From positions 34,771 to 98,770 of the forward strand of contig SVGJ01000002.1 of NCBI GenBank assembly GCA_015056415.1: 64,000 bases of DNA, in the 5' to 3' direction. Each line of letters begins with the position of its first letter. Position 1 is the stretch's first letter. Positions 10,937 through 19,308 of this stretch are shown here, in pieces. The position numbers were made by a program, and so were the translations under genes. The notes under the pieces are model-generated. The model ran no database searches, was not told where the DNA came from, and saw only the letters and a program-made list of their open reading frames with translations. Origin of the DNA: Clostridiales bacterium (GTDB lineage: Bacteria; Bacillota; Clostridia; Christensenellales; Aristaeellaceae).

Positions 10937-11932
10937 TTACCTATTAGGTAATGGGGAGTTCTTTCGTTCCGAATGCTTCGAGACATTTTCCGCTGTAATC
11001 TCAGAAGTTCTCAATACATTCAAAACGGATGCGACAGAGACTGTGGAGTCTTCCTCTTTCAACTCTTTACAAACCGTTTTTTCCGCATCGCATACCAGCG
11101 CATACCGATATTCCTTCCCGTAAGTCTCCTGCAAACGCCGCAGGAGTCTTTTCCTGTGTTCAGGGCGCAACAGTTTACGTTTGGTTTTTATGACTGACGA
11201 TTCTTCTGCGAGAATACTGTCATTGATCTCCCAATACTCATCTACAGTCTGGATCTTCTTTGCAGATAGTTCGCTCTGCTGTTTCTCCAACCGATCTTTG
11301 CTGCTGGATAAAGTCTTCAGATGCTGATCCAACTGTGCCACCTCTTGCTCATCACAGCCTGTTCGCAAGAGAAACTGATTCTTCTGACTTTTCAGTTCTT
11401 CCATGTCTTCCATCACACCGGATAATCTCGCATCGATCTGTGCCCGCTTCACAAACTGGAGAGAACCACAAGCACTTTTCTCCGCAAGCAACGCTTTACG
11501 CTGCTTGTTTTTTTTCTTCAGTTGAGACTGAATATGCGAATACTCTTTATAAACCTTTGAAATCGAGCCAATGCGTTCCCCCAGAGAAACAAGCCGTTTT
11601 GCATTGAAAAGCAGCTGATACTGTATCAAAAGGATCTGATCTCTCAAATTTTCAAGAATGACAGGGATATTCGTTGCAACGACGGACAACAGATGCTTCA
11701 CTTCTTCCTTCAACTGGTGGAGGAGAGAATTATCTGCCCTGATCTGCCGGTTCATCTCGCAACGATCAGAGAGAAAACCCTTCTTTTCCATGATCCGTGC
11801 CGCAATGCCTTCGTGAACCGTTGGCTGTTCTTCTAAACCACAATCTGCATGACTGCGATGGTCAATGCGCTCATCATACCTTCTCCAACAACCATCCAGC
11901 GATGTGCGGAGCAAAGGCGAAGAAGATGCCAA
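10937..11932 (-). pseudogene. MobA/MobL relaxase, C-terminal fragment
   Basis: The reading frame encodes 331 residues. The recognisable part begins at about 11890 with RYDERIDHRSHADCGLEEQP and continues TVHEGIAARIMEKKGFLSD. This matches the stretch just after the nuclease domain of MobA/MobL relaxases (family pattern R-x-D-H-R-S ... P-T-x-H-x-G). It is followed by a long charged coiled-coil tail. The whole N-terminal relaxase domain with its histidine triad is missing. The first residues before RYDER are only an out-of-phase overlap with the upstream small membrane-protein gene. There is no convincing ribosome binding site. Base composition is less GC-rich than the flanks. I read it as a deletion remnant of a mobilisable element that can no longer nick DNA. 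Confidence 0.72.
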
Positions 11933-12134
11933 GCCCCGCCGTCTGGAAGATCAGGTTGCTGGGAGCGTTGGCGATCCACCCTGCAACGGAACCGATGAGG
12001 AATACCGTTGCAAGCAGGTTGGTTACGATGGAGGTCAATCCAACAATTACGGATGAAATCAGCTGGAACACCAGCAGTATCGCAATGAGAGGCGGAGCGG
12101 CTATCCGCAGGGGCAGCTTGAGCAGTTTCTTCAT
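11874..12134 (-). CDS. Small hydrophobic protein, CD1845-like
   Basis: The protein has 86 residues, with a GGAG 7 nt before ATG 12134. It starts MKKLLKLPLRIAAPPLIAIL and has three apparent membrane segments (about 10-35, 38-55, 62-80) with a final WLLEKV. Small membrane proteins of this appearance (CD1845 family) occur in Tn1549-type conjugative elements close to the relaxase gene, and here the relaxase fragment follows directly in another frame. The family name rests on overall look and context, since the sequence offers no diagnostic motif. Function unknown. Confidence 0.5.
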   Translation of the reverse strand: MKKLLKLPLRIAAPPLIAILLVFQLISSVIVGLTSIVTNLLATVFLIGSVAGWIANAPSNLIFQTAGLGIFFAFAPHIAGWLLEKV

Positions 12135-12209
12135 AAGTATCTCCATCTGATTCTTGGGGACACAGGCACGGGCATGTGGCTCGTGCCTGTTTGCTTGCGG
12201 CGCGGTTCT

Positions 12210-12560
12210 TCAGTCATAGATCAGCTCGTTGAGCAGCATTTCTTCAATCCGGTTGTGAATACTGTTCATGCGGCGTACCCATTCCATCTGGTCAGCAGAT
12301 TTCAGCTCCTCAGTAACGCCCTCGGCTGCTTTCATCTGAGGGATCAGCAGATCCAGGCGTTCCTGGCAGGCATCGTCAATGCTGTACAGGTGATTCATGA
12401 GCTTGCCGGACAGCAGGAGCTGATTGAACAGGAGGGAACGATGCTCTCGGAGATGGCGCATGCGCATTCTGCCGTACTTGCCAAGCGGGCGCATGTCCTC
12501 TTCCGGGATGCCGATGTTGGGCAGGTAGTAGTCTCCACAGCGGCGATAGGTCAGTTTCAT
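12210..12560 (-). CDS. tnpV: TnpV-like transposon-encoded protein
   Basis: The protein has 116 residues from ATG 12560, preceded by AGGA at 9 nt spacing. A longer frame starting at 12623 crosses a hairpin and lacks a ribosome site. Its features match TnpV of Tn1549-like elements: an N-terminal T-Y-R-R-x-G-D-Y-Y-L-P, then P-L-G-K-Y-G-R-M-R, LLLSGKLMNHLYSIDDACQE, and the end DQMEWVRRMNSIHNRIEEM followed by NELIYD. TnpV is a small conserved accessory protein with no established activity. It is the best-preserved gene of the mobile-element remnant spanning about 10.9-12.6 kb. Confidence 0.82.
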   Translation of the reverse strand: MKLTYRRCGDYYLPNIGIPEEDMRPLGKYGRMRMRHLREHRSLLFNQLLLSGKLMNHLYSIDDACQERLDLLIPQMKAAEGVTEELKSADQMEWVRRMNSIHNRIEEMLLNELIYD

Positions 12561-12591
12561 GGGGTATCCTCGCTTTCTGCTGCAATAGAAA

Positions 12592-12636
12592 AAGCAGCTA
12601 TGTACTTGAAGGTTTCCCTTCAAGCCATAACTGCTT
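12592..12636 (-). promoter_or_regulatory. Long hairpin upstream of tnpV
   Basis: AAGCAGCTATG at 12592 pairs with CATAACTGCTT ending at 12636. An inner perfect CTTGAAGG/CCTTCAAG stem closes a 3-nt loop. The structure lies 32 bp upstream of the tnpV start, so it would be transcribed as leader RNA and could act as an attenuator. It could equally be an end or recombination feature of the decayed element. Down to 12729 the DNA is GC-rich with a second weak stem (GAGGAGG/CCTTCCTC). Confidence 0.5.
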
Positions 12637-12729
12637 GAATTACTTGTATTTCCCGCGACTCATGACGAGGAGGGGTAAACCTTCCTCTACATAATAACTC
12701 CTGGCGCGAGGGGGGTTTTACTGTGCGAT

Positions 12730-14613
12730 TTACTTCTTGATCCGCTTGTAAAGCTTGTACACCCAGCCCACCAGCGAGAAATTCAACAGGGAATCGTAGC
12801 GTCTGGCCAGCGCGGCCTGTTCGTCCCGCTGCTTCTTAAGCTGGTTGCGCTCCTGCTTGAGCTTGTCGCGCTGCTTGCGGAGGTCGGTCTGTTCCTTGCG
12901 GAGCTTGACGCATTCCTTCTTAAGGAGGTTGCGCTCTTTCTTTGCCTCATCGCGCTCCTGCTTGATAAGGTCACGATGCTCCTTGACTTTGTTGATGGTC
13001 TGAAGGGCTTCTATGCAGCGCTCGTCAGCCCGATCAACTTCGTGCTCCATGGCTGTGAACGAAGCCAGATAGGCGTCCATCGGCTGCGTGATGAGACTCT
13101 CCGCCTCTTCAGCCGGCGCGGCGTTGATGTAGCAGAAGCTCTTTACGCCAGGGATCACGCAGCGGTGGGCCGGCAGGATATATACACCATTCAGGCCGCG
13201 CTCCCCGTTGCCGCGCAGGTGAACATTGTACTCGGCATAGAGCAGATTGGTGACCTGTTCGGTCATGGTGGCTCCGGCAGGAACGAACCCCGCGCCATCC
13301 TGCCAGATGCGAAGGATCCGCCGCATCAGCCTGTTGCCGGGAGCGCCGCCGAAGAAGTGCAGCGATACGCTGTCATCGCAGCCGGCGGGGAAAAATACGG
13401 TCTCGTAGCGAAGCGAGGCCGCGCTTGCCTGCAGATGCGTCTGCGGCGCCGCATACATACCGCCCTCCTGCTCGATGCGCTGCATGGCGAAGTAAACGGC
13501 CACGTCCTCCATGCGACCTTCGTCATACGCCTGACGGATGAAGGCCGGGGCGGAATCCAGGTCGCAGTTGGATTCGTTCAGGGCAACGCAATGCCAGTCA
13601 TCAAAGACGGCGGTGGGATCATTATGAAGCGAAGCAGCCCCGGCAAAATCGTTCAGATACACAACACTGGGGACTGGCGGTTCACTGGGCAGCTGCAGCA
13701 CAGACTGAAGAAACTCCAGAACATGGGGAGAAATATCCTCGGGAAGGCAGGGCTCCAGCTGCGGAAACAGCGATTGAATATGCTTTACGCTTTCAACATA
13801 AAGATTGGAATATTTTCTGCAATTGCCATACATGCGGCTAGCGATGCGGAAAGCAAAATCAGACTTGTAGGGCTCTTCTGCCTTACTCCAGAGGCGAGTA
13901 TCTGCCAGCAGAAGGTCGACCTTCTTTTGTCCACCCAGGAAGGTTGCCATGATGCTGTCCTTCCGTTGAGTATACATATGCTGGAACAGATGCGGCAGCC
14001 AGCCAATACTCCGTGCCTGCGTAAAAATCCAGGGCATGATGCAGGCATCCTCAAAAATCACCGGAATAAAGACGTCCTTATTCTCGAGGAACTCACGGCG
14101 GAACAGGTACTGCCAAAATGCGGCAGGGCCCTTTCGAACCATGGTGGAAATATCATATTCCTCCGATCCGTTGCGATAGGGATAATGGCCGCCCTCCTCA
14201 TCCCAGGCGGTGGAGTTGATGCCAACCATATCGTGGTTTTCACTTACAGCAAGGGCCAACGCATCCTCGCAGGTGCGGCCATCAAGAAAATCGTCCGAAT
14301 CGTGAAACAGGACATACGGCGCCCGTGCCGCCAGGAAGCCTGTCTTTCGTGCCAGGGCAAGCCCTTGATTCTCCTCATGGCAGATGCAGCGCACCTTATC
14401 GGGATAACGCGCGACATATTCATCGATGATCGCCTGGCTGTTGTCCGGCGAGCAATCGTTGACCACGATAATCTCGATGTCCTGCAGGGTCTGGTAGACC
14501 AGGGAGTCGAGGCAGCGGCGGAGATAGTTTTCCACATTGTATACGGGAACAACGACCGACACATAGGGCGGGGTCAGCTGGTCAAGCGTCAGGGGCTTCA
14601 TGGTCTCACTCAT
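12730..14613 (-). CDS. Family 2 glycosyltransferase with C-terminal coiled coil
   Basis: The protein has 627 residues. ATG 14613 is chosen because GGAGG lies 9 nt upstream and the start overlaps the stop of the preceding gene (ATGAGTGA). Residues about 12-240 form a GT-A fold: VSVVVPVYNVENYLRRCLDS, then VVNDCSPDNS and the metal-binding HDSDDFLDG. This family transfers sugars from nucleotide donors to surface polysaccharides. The middle part has no clear match. Residues about 540-600 are a very charged K/R/E heptad region (repeats like KKERNLLKKECVKLRKEQ) followed by a short basic tail, suggesting oligomerisation or membrane association. It is co-transcribed with the GT52-like gene upstream. 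The sugar is unknown. Confidence 0.85.
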   Translation of the reverse strand: MSETMKPLTLDQLTPPYVSVVVPVYNVENYLRRCLDSLVYQTLQDIEIIVVNDCSPDNSQAIIDEYVARYPDKVRCICHEENQGLALARKTGFLAARAPYVLFHDSDDFLDGRTCEDALALAVSENHDMVGINSTAWDEEGGHYPYRNGSEEYDISTMVRKGPAAFWQYLFRREFLENKDVFIPVIFEDACIMPWIFTQARSIGWLPHLFQHMYTQRKDSIMATFLGGQKKVDLLLADTRLWSKAEEPYKSDFAFRIASRMYGNCRKYSNLYVESVKHIQSLFPQLEPCLPEDISPHVLEFLQSVLQLPSEPPVPSVVYLNDFAGAASLHNDPTAVFDDWHCVALNESNCDLDSAPAFIRQAYDEGRMEDVAVYFAMQRIEQEGGMYAAPQTHLQASAASLRYETVFFPAGCDDSVSLHFFGGAPGNRLMRRILRIWQDGAGFVPAGATMTEQVTNLLYAEYNVHLRGNGERGLNGVYILPAHRCVIPGVKSFCYINAAPAEEAESLITQPMDAYLASFTAMEHEVDRADERCIEALQTINKVKEHRDLIKQERDEAKKERNLLKKECVKLRKEQTDLRKQRDKLKQERNQLKKQRDEQAALARRYDSLLNFSLVGWVYKLYKRIKK

Positions 14614-15733
14614 TTTCTTCATCCTCCACACCGGCCATAAAGTAATCGAGCTGCACGAACATCTCTTTGATCGAGCGGGGAGTCCAGATGTTCTGCTTTT
14701 CACGGTTCAGGTGGTTTTCAACCGTGGAGATGAATTTTACATACGCGGGATCGTTCAGGAAATAAACAACGCCGCGCTTGAGATCGTTGAGGATCATGGC
14801 CTTGTATTCCTTACCATAGATGGTCATGGGGGACATACAGGTATAGGAGGCGACGGAAATAAGCAACTTACCCGTCAGCGACTGGGTCAGCAGCATGATT
14901 TCCCACGGGATATTCACATTGCCCATCACCTTCAGGCCACGGTCGGTATACCGGTCGACCTTGTTGCGGGGATGCCGCTTGATGATGATGTTCTCTCTGC
15001 CCACACGCTCAACGATCTTCATCAGCAGATCATATTCATCCGTGATGAGACCATCGCCATGGAAGCAGCCTTCAAAGAAAATGATCTTTTCCTGAATCTG
15101 CTCGGTGGCAGGGAACAGGCCCAGCAGAACATCCTTCTGATCGGGCGTGAGCAAGTCGATCTTCTGCAGCGGGAACAGAGCGACATCCTCATTCCCGCCG
15201 ACGTAAAGCGCCGGCTCATACAGGTGAATGCCGCCAATGTGATGATAGAAGCTGTCTTCGCCATAGCTTTCATGGCAGAAGAAGTCGCTGCCGTTATCCA
15301 CCGCGCTGACCGCATAGGTCGCGGTAGCTTCCTCAACAAGATATACCCTGGTCTTGATGCCATGGCTGAGCAGTGCGTAATAGAACAGCTTGGCGACGCT
15401 GGCGTCCAGGTTGACATAGAGGTCAGTATACTGCTCCAGCCGGGGCAATGGGAAATCCTTCGCCAGCTGTGCCATACCCTTCTGGCGTTCATCAAGAGCG
15501 GTGATCTTCTTCATCTTGTCGATCGGTGGCATACAGACGCATTCATCCACATGCTCAAAAAGACCGGTCTTTTCTAATTTATCCTTCAAACCGGAAAAAT
15601 CACTGGTATCACACAGCACCAGATCTGCGGGCACACCAGCGTTATCGGTCATCTGCAGAACCACGGAACTGACCAGATTCAGAAAAGTCAAGCCCAGATA
15701 CAGGCTCCGGCGCTGCTGCGGTCGATCACTCAT
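14606..15733 (-). CDS. GT52/sialyltransferase-like glycosyltransferase
   Basis: The protein has 375 residues from ATG 15733, with AGGGGG 9 nt upstream. The centre carries FFEGCFHGDGLITDEYD, then IIIKRHPRNK, the H-P signature seen in GT-B sialyltransferase-type enzymes (GT52 and relatives), and VASYTCMSPMTIYGKEYKAM near the end, the region that binds the donor CMP in such families. No signal peptide is visible, so it should act on the cytoplasmic face. The divergent neighbour is a CMP-sugar synthetase-like gene, which fits a CMP-activated donor. No sialic acid synthase lies in the window, so the donor may be another nonulosonic acid or sugar acid. The gene heads a two-gene operon. Confidence 0.68.
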   Translation of the reverse strand: MSDRPQQRRSLYLGLTFLNLVSSVVLQMTDNAGVPADLVLCDTSDFSGLKDKLEKTGLFEHVDECVCMPPIDKMKKITALDERQKGMAQLAKDFPLPRLEQYTDLYVNLDASVAKLFYYALLSHGIKTRVYLVEEATATYAVSAVDNGSDFFCHESYGEDSFYHHIGGIHLYEPALYVGGNEDVALFPLQKIDLLTPDQKDVLLGLFPATEQIQEKIIFFEGCFHGDGLITDEYDLLMKIVERVGRENIIIKRHPRNKVDRYTDRGLKVMGNVNIPWEIMLLTQSLTGKLLISVASYTCMSPMTIYGKEYKAMILNDLKRGVVYFLNDPAYVKFISTVENHLNREKQNIWTPRSIKEMFVQLDYFMAGVEDEENE

Positions 15734-15778
15734 GGTATAAACCCCCTGCCACAAATACATAGTTTTTCACTACTATGC

Positions 15779-15808
15779 ATTATATTATCCCGTCGCGGAA
15801 TGTGTCAA
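15779..15808 (-). promoter_or_regulatory. SigA-type promoter of the GT52-GT2 operon
   Basis: On the minus strand TTGACA (15808-15803), an 18-bp spacer and TATAAT (15784-15779) stand about 45 bp upstream of the start at 15733. The -35 box is a full consensus match. Confidence 0.75.
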
Positions 15809-15811
15809 GTG

Positions 15812-15840
15812 TTGAAATTCCTTGCCAAATGCGGTATACT
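15812..15840 (+). promoter_or_regulatory. SigA-type promoter of the cytidylyltransferase gene
   Basis: TTGAAA (15812-15817), 17 bp and TATACT (15835-15840) stand 25 bp before ATG 15866. Its -35 box is only 3 bp from the -35 of the divergent promoter, so the two polymerases would compete. Confidence 0.75.
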
Positions 15841-15865
15841 GAGAACAGAACGGAGGTATGAGACT

Positions 15866-16534
15866 ATGAAAACAGCCTGCTTTATTCCGATCAAAGCAAA
15901 TTCCGAGCGCGTGGTGGGCAAAAACCTGCGCGTTGTGAACGGCAAAAAACTGTATGAATATCTGTGCGAGCACGTGATCGAGGCCAATGTGTTCGATGAT
16001 GTCTATGTCGACACCAATAGCCCCGAGGTCGCCGAATACGCCCTGAAGAAGGGCTTCCACGTGATTGAGCGCAAGCCGGAGCTGGCAAAGAACACCGCCA
16101 ACGGCAACGACCTGCTTGTTCATCAGTTTGAGCTGTATCCGGATTACGATTACTACTTCCAGCTGTTTGTCACAGCGCCCTACATGCAGCCGGAGACCAT
16201 CCGTGCCTGCTATGATCGCCTGCTGGCCAGCGACGAATACGATTCCTGCTTTACCGCCACGGAAAGCCACAGCTTCTACTGGCTGGCAGGAACGCCCATC
16301 AACTATCGGCCCGGCATTCTTCCCCGCAGCCAGGACCTTCCTCCTGTGTACGAGGAAACCACCGGCCTGTACGGCATCTGCCGCGATTCGCTGAACCGCT
16401 ACCGCTGCCGCATCGGACGCAAGCCCTACATCCACATTGTGAACAAGTTCGAGGCGATCGACATCAACACGGAAGAGGATATGAAGGTCGCCGAGTATAT
16501 CGGTCAGGTGATATTCAATTATCCCAAGAGCTGA
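15866..16534 (+). CDS. CMP-sugar synthetase-like cytidylyltransferase
   Basis: The protein has 222 residues. ATG 15866 follows GGAGG by 9 nt. The N-terminus FIPIKANSERVVGKNLR is the nucleotide-binding loop of acylneuraminate cytidylyltransferases (family pattern P-x-(K/R)-x-x-S-x-R-x-x-x-K-N). Later come DVYVDTNSPEVAEYA and the acidic pair near the C-terminus (EAIDINTEEDMKVAEY), which fits the D-I-D metal site. The reaction would be CTP plus a sugar acid giving the CMP-sugar. It faces the GT52-like gene across a short divergent promoter, suggesting donor supply for that enzyme. Which sugar is activated cannot be told. It is about 20 residues shorter than the paralog at 23389-24117. Confidence 0.8.
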   Translation: MKTACFIPIKANSERVVGKNLRVVNGKKLYEYLCEHVIEANVFDDVYVDTNSPEVAEYALKKGFHVIERKPELAKNTANGNDLLVHQFELYPDYDYYFQLFVTAPYMQPETIRACYDRLLASDEYDSCFTATESHSFYWLAGTPINYRPGILPRSQDLPPVYEETTGLYGICRDSLNRYRCRIGRKPYIHIVNKFEAIDINTEEDMKVAEYIGQVIFNYPKS

Positions 16535-16648
16535 GCGATGCATGCCCGTATCGCATGGAAAAGCCTCCCACCAGCAGGCATAGGGTAAAGGAAGGTTTTG
16601 TCCTCATATTATACCTGTTGCTGATTTGTAGTGAACCTTCAGGAAATT

Positions 16649-16692
16649 GAAACAGCGAGCCGGTCAAGGCTTGCTGTTTCTTGTACTGTTTT
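16649..16692 (+). terminator. Rho-independent terminator after the cytidylyltransferase
   Basis: A 13-bp stem (GAAACAGCGAGCC with GGCTTGCTGTTTC, one G-U pair) closes a 6-nt loop at 16649-16680 and is followed by TTGTACTGTTTT. The preceding 16535-16648 shows only a weaker imperfect stem. Confidence 0.7.
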
Positions 16693-16777
16693 GATAGAAT
16701 AAAAGCGACAAATATGAATTTGTATGGTTCTGTCTGTTGGGTCTATTTCGTCAAAACCATGAGAAAGGACTTTCAGC

Positions 16778-17374
16778 ATGAAAATATTTATTGTTTACTG
16801 TCATCCGTCGCAGGATTCTTTTACGAAAAATATGTGCGACGCATTCATAAAGGGGATAACCGATTCAGGTAACGAATATATTATGTCTGACCTATATAAG
16901 ATGGATTTTAATCCTGTCATGACGGAGCAAGAATATCTTAGAGATGCAAATTACAGAATTTTTCCGGAGGTTGCAAGTGATGTACTCGCAGAACAGGAGA
17001 AAATCAACTCTGCTGATGCCATCGCTTTTATCTATCCCGTGTTCTGGACCGAAGCCCCGGCAAGGCTTGTAGGCTGGTTTGATAGAGTATGGTCTTATGG
17101 ATTTGCATATGGGGATAAAACGATGAAATTTCTTGATAAGGCAATAATACTTTGTTCGGCTGGCAATCCTATAGAGAAACTTGAACAGTTTGGCCTTCTT
17201 GACAGTATGAAAAAGGTTATGCTGGGAGACAGGCTTTATGGCCGTGCCAAACAACTTGAGTTCGTTGTTTTTGACAATACCTCGAGGGAAAATGAGCTTC
17301 GTACGAAAAAATGGGAATCGAATCTTCAAAAAGCTTACGAGAAGGGAAAGACTTTTTTTGATCCGTGCTATTGA
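16778..17374 (+). CDS. Flavodoxin-fold NAD(P)H oxidoreductase
   Basis: The protein has 198 residues with a GAAAGGA ribosome site about 9 nt before ATG. It begins MKIFIVYCHPSQDSFTKNMC, the phosphate-loop region of the NQO1/KefF-type flavodoxin-like fold, and has IAFIYPVFWTEAPARLVGWF with the aromatic quinone-pocket motif, then DRVWSYGFAYG. These proteins bind FMN or FAD and pass two electrons from NAD(P)H to quinones or similar compounds in the cytoplasm. The gene stands alone between two terminators and is clearly more AT-rich than all neighbours, with different codon choice, so it looks recently acquired. Substrate unknown. Confidence 0.85.
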   Translation: MKIFIVYCHPSQDSFTKNMCDAFIKGITDSGNEYIMSDLYKMDFNPVMTEQEYLRDANYRIFPEVASDVLAEQEKINSADAIAFIYPVFWTEAPARLVGWFDRVWSYGFAYGDKTMKFLDKAIILCSAGNPIEKLEQFGLLDSMKKVMLGDRLYGRAKQLEFVVFDNTSRENELRTKKWESNLQKAYEKGKTFFDPCY

Positions 17375-17484
17375 TCCCCATTTGTTGAACACATGTAAAT
17401 CTCAGTTCGTCAGAGCGATAGATTTTAATATGTCGAGCAACTTGTGAGGCGTTTTACATTCACTAAGTGAGGGCGCAATTATAC

Positions 17485-17499
17485 GCACCGTTCCGGTGC
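17485..17499 (+). terminator. Small hairpin downstream of the oxidoreductase
   Basis: GCACCG, loop TTC, CGGTGC lies about 110 bp beyond the stop, then ATTGCGTTTGT. It is a weak terminator candidate; the stronger one follows at 17523. Confidence 0.4.
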
Positions 17500-17522
17500 A
17501 TTGCGTTTGTACACCCACATAA

Positions 17523-17560
17523 GCAAAGGAGCATCCGAGTGCCGGATGCTCCTTTGTTTG
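17523..17560. terminator. Bidirectional terminator between convergent genes
   Basis: A perfect 13-14 bp stem (AAAGGAGCATCCG at 17525, CGGATGCTCCTTT ending 17555) closes a 5-nt loop. T-rich tails on both sides serve the oxidoreductase (+) and the GT2 operon (-). Confidence 0.8.
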
Positions 17561-17619
17561 TTGCAGGATAAATTGTTCCTTGAAACGCCTTCCCCCAACG
17601 GCGGGAGGCTTTTGCTTTG

Positions 17620-19284
17620 CTATTTCAGGGTGTATTTCGCGTTTTCATGCCGGAACTGCGGATTGTAATATGGATCAGTGAGCCCAGGCCAAGTCTGTTG
17701 CCAGCGGGCAATATCCGCCGGAGTGGGAGCCCAGCGCCGTCCGCCCTTCAGCCGGGCGTGAGGCGTGTAGACATGGCGCAGGCTTTCATCGTGCAGGCGC
17801 AGGCACAGGTCAGCATCGGCGAAGGAGGCTTCGTAGCCCTCGTCAAAGCCGCCGGTGCGCAGGAAATGCTCCCGGCGCAGCGCCATACATACGCAGGAAA
17901 CGGCTGCCACATTACGTACGGCCCGCTCGTAGAACATATAGCCGGGGGCGTTGAACATCCGGCCCTCCTGGTGTACCCGGGGGAGCTCGCCGGCAACGGC
18001 ATAGCCCGCATGGGCGATGCGACCCAACCTGTCGGTGATCACAGTGGTCACAGCGCCCACGCCGGCGCGCTGGGCATGGGAGGTCAGCTCGGTGAGCCAA
18101 TCGTCATTCACGGGCAGCAGGTTCGCGTGCAGGAAGCACAGCACCTCACCCTCCGCCTCCCGGGCGGCGGCGTTCAGCTGAGCAAAAAGCGTTCCAGAGG
18201 CATCCACGCAGCGGACGCGCACGTCCTCCGGCATGGCCTTCCCGGTTTGCTTGCCACACACCAGCACCTCCACAGGACGGTAAGCCGTCTTTGCCAGCAG
18301 CGTCCGGATCTTCTTTTCATCCGTGCCGCCCCACAGGATCAGCGATACCAGCGGCTCGTCCTTCAGGACGTAACGCAGGCGGAGCCAGGGCGTCCCGGAT
18401 TCTACCAGGGCCTCCTCGCCGCAGCGGGCAAGGTGCTCCCGCATGGCGGCGCAGGCCGCGTCCACACAGCGCTGATGATTGGTGTGAGAAGCGGATTTGG
18501 AGAACATCCGCCAGTGATACAGCACATGGGGCACATGGCAGACGCCCCGGGCCTCCTCGGTGGCACGGAGGATCACATCGTAATCCTGCGAACCGTCGAA
18601 CCGGGGATCAAGACCGCCCAGGCGGGCCATCAGGTCGCGGCTGTAGACCATCAGGTGGCAGATATAGTTGGCCGAGCGGAGAAAATCCGGGGAATAGTCC
18701 GGCTTCAGGTGCGGCTCGTAGAGGTGGCCGTTGAGGAGCTTATCCTCATCGGAATAGAGGAACTCCGCGCCGGTCTCATCGATGGCGCAGCGGAAACGGT
18801 ACAGGGCATCGGGGGTGTACAGGTCATCGTGATCGCAGAAGGCGAGATAATCACCGGTAGCCATGGCCACAGCCAGGTTGCTGTTGCCGGAGATGCCCAG
18901 GTTCTCATCTGCCCGCTGCACACGGAAGCGCTCGTCCAGCGCCTTGAGGCGCTCCAATTCGCTAATGGTCTCGGGGCTGGTGCTCTGCCCGTCCAGCAGG
19001 CAGGCCTCCCAATCGGCATAGGTCTGCGCCAGGAAGGAATCCGCCAGCTCCCGCAGGAACTCAGGCTTGGTGTTGTACACCGGGACGATGATGCTGAACT
19101 TCAGCGGCTTGTCAAAGCGGCGGGCACGCTGCTCCGCCAGAGCGGCTTCATCCGGCTGATGCGCAGCGAACCACCGGGCATACCGCTTCGACCCGCGGGC
19201 AAACAGCCGCTGCCAGACGCGCACGCCGGTATACAGCACACCATGGGCGCGCACGTACTGCAGGACTCGATCAAAGATCTTCAC
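17620..19284 (-). CDS. Large GT2-family glycosyltransferase with two GT-A-like halves
   Basis: The protein has 554 residues and is the last gene of the 24.1-17.6 kb operon. The first half (about 60-290) is a complete GT-A domain: FSIIVPVYNTKPEFLRELAD, NLGISGNSNLA, and the metal motif FCDHDDLYTPDA. The second half (about 305-520) repeats the fold in weaker form (VSLILWGGTDEKK, VLCFLHANLLPVN, then FADADLCLRLHDESLRHVY) and lacks a clear D-x-D in the first position. Such two-domain proteins resemble rhamnan or O-antigen polymer glycosyltransferases. The N-terminal amphipathic part (residues 1-40) could bind the membrane. With rmlABC nearby, a rhamnose-type donor is possible but not shown. Confidence 0.85.
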   Translation of the reverse strand: MKIFDRVLQYVRAHGVLYTGVRVWQRLFARGSKRYARWFAAHQPDEAALAEQRARRFDKPLKFSIIVPVYNTKPEFLRELADSFLAQTYADWEACLLDGQSTSPETISELERLKALDERFRVQRADENLGISGNSNLAVAMATGDYLAFCDHDDLYTPDALYRFRCAIDETGAEFLYSDEDKLLNGHLYEPHLKPDYSPDFLRSANYICHLMVYSRDLMARLGGLDPRFDGSQDYDVILRATEEARGVCHVPHVLYHWRMFSKSASHTNHQRCVDAACAAMREHLARCGEEALVESGTPWLRLRYVLKDEPLVSLILWGGTDEKKIRTLLAKTAYRPVEVLVCGKQTGKAMPEDVRVRCVDASGTLFAQLNAAAREAEGEVLCFLHANLLPVNDDWLTELTSHAQRAGVGAVTTVITDRLGRIAHAGYAVAGELPRVHQEGRMFNAPGYMFYERAVRNVAAVSCVCMALRREHFLRTGGFDEGYEASFADADLCLRLHDESLRHVYTPHARLKGGRRWAPTPADIARWQQTWPGLTDPYYNPQFRHENAKYTLK

Positions 19285-19308
19285 CGCGTGATCCGCTCCT
19301 TCGCAAGA

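Noticed and set aside
4251..11123. A 2290-codon open frame on the plus strand, and another of 768 codons at 1011-3317
   Set aside because: They lie antisense to the adhesin gene, which has signal peptide, domains and a ribosome site. Their composition is that of a reverse-frame shadow, without recognisable domains.
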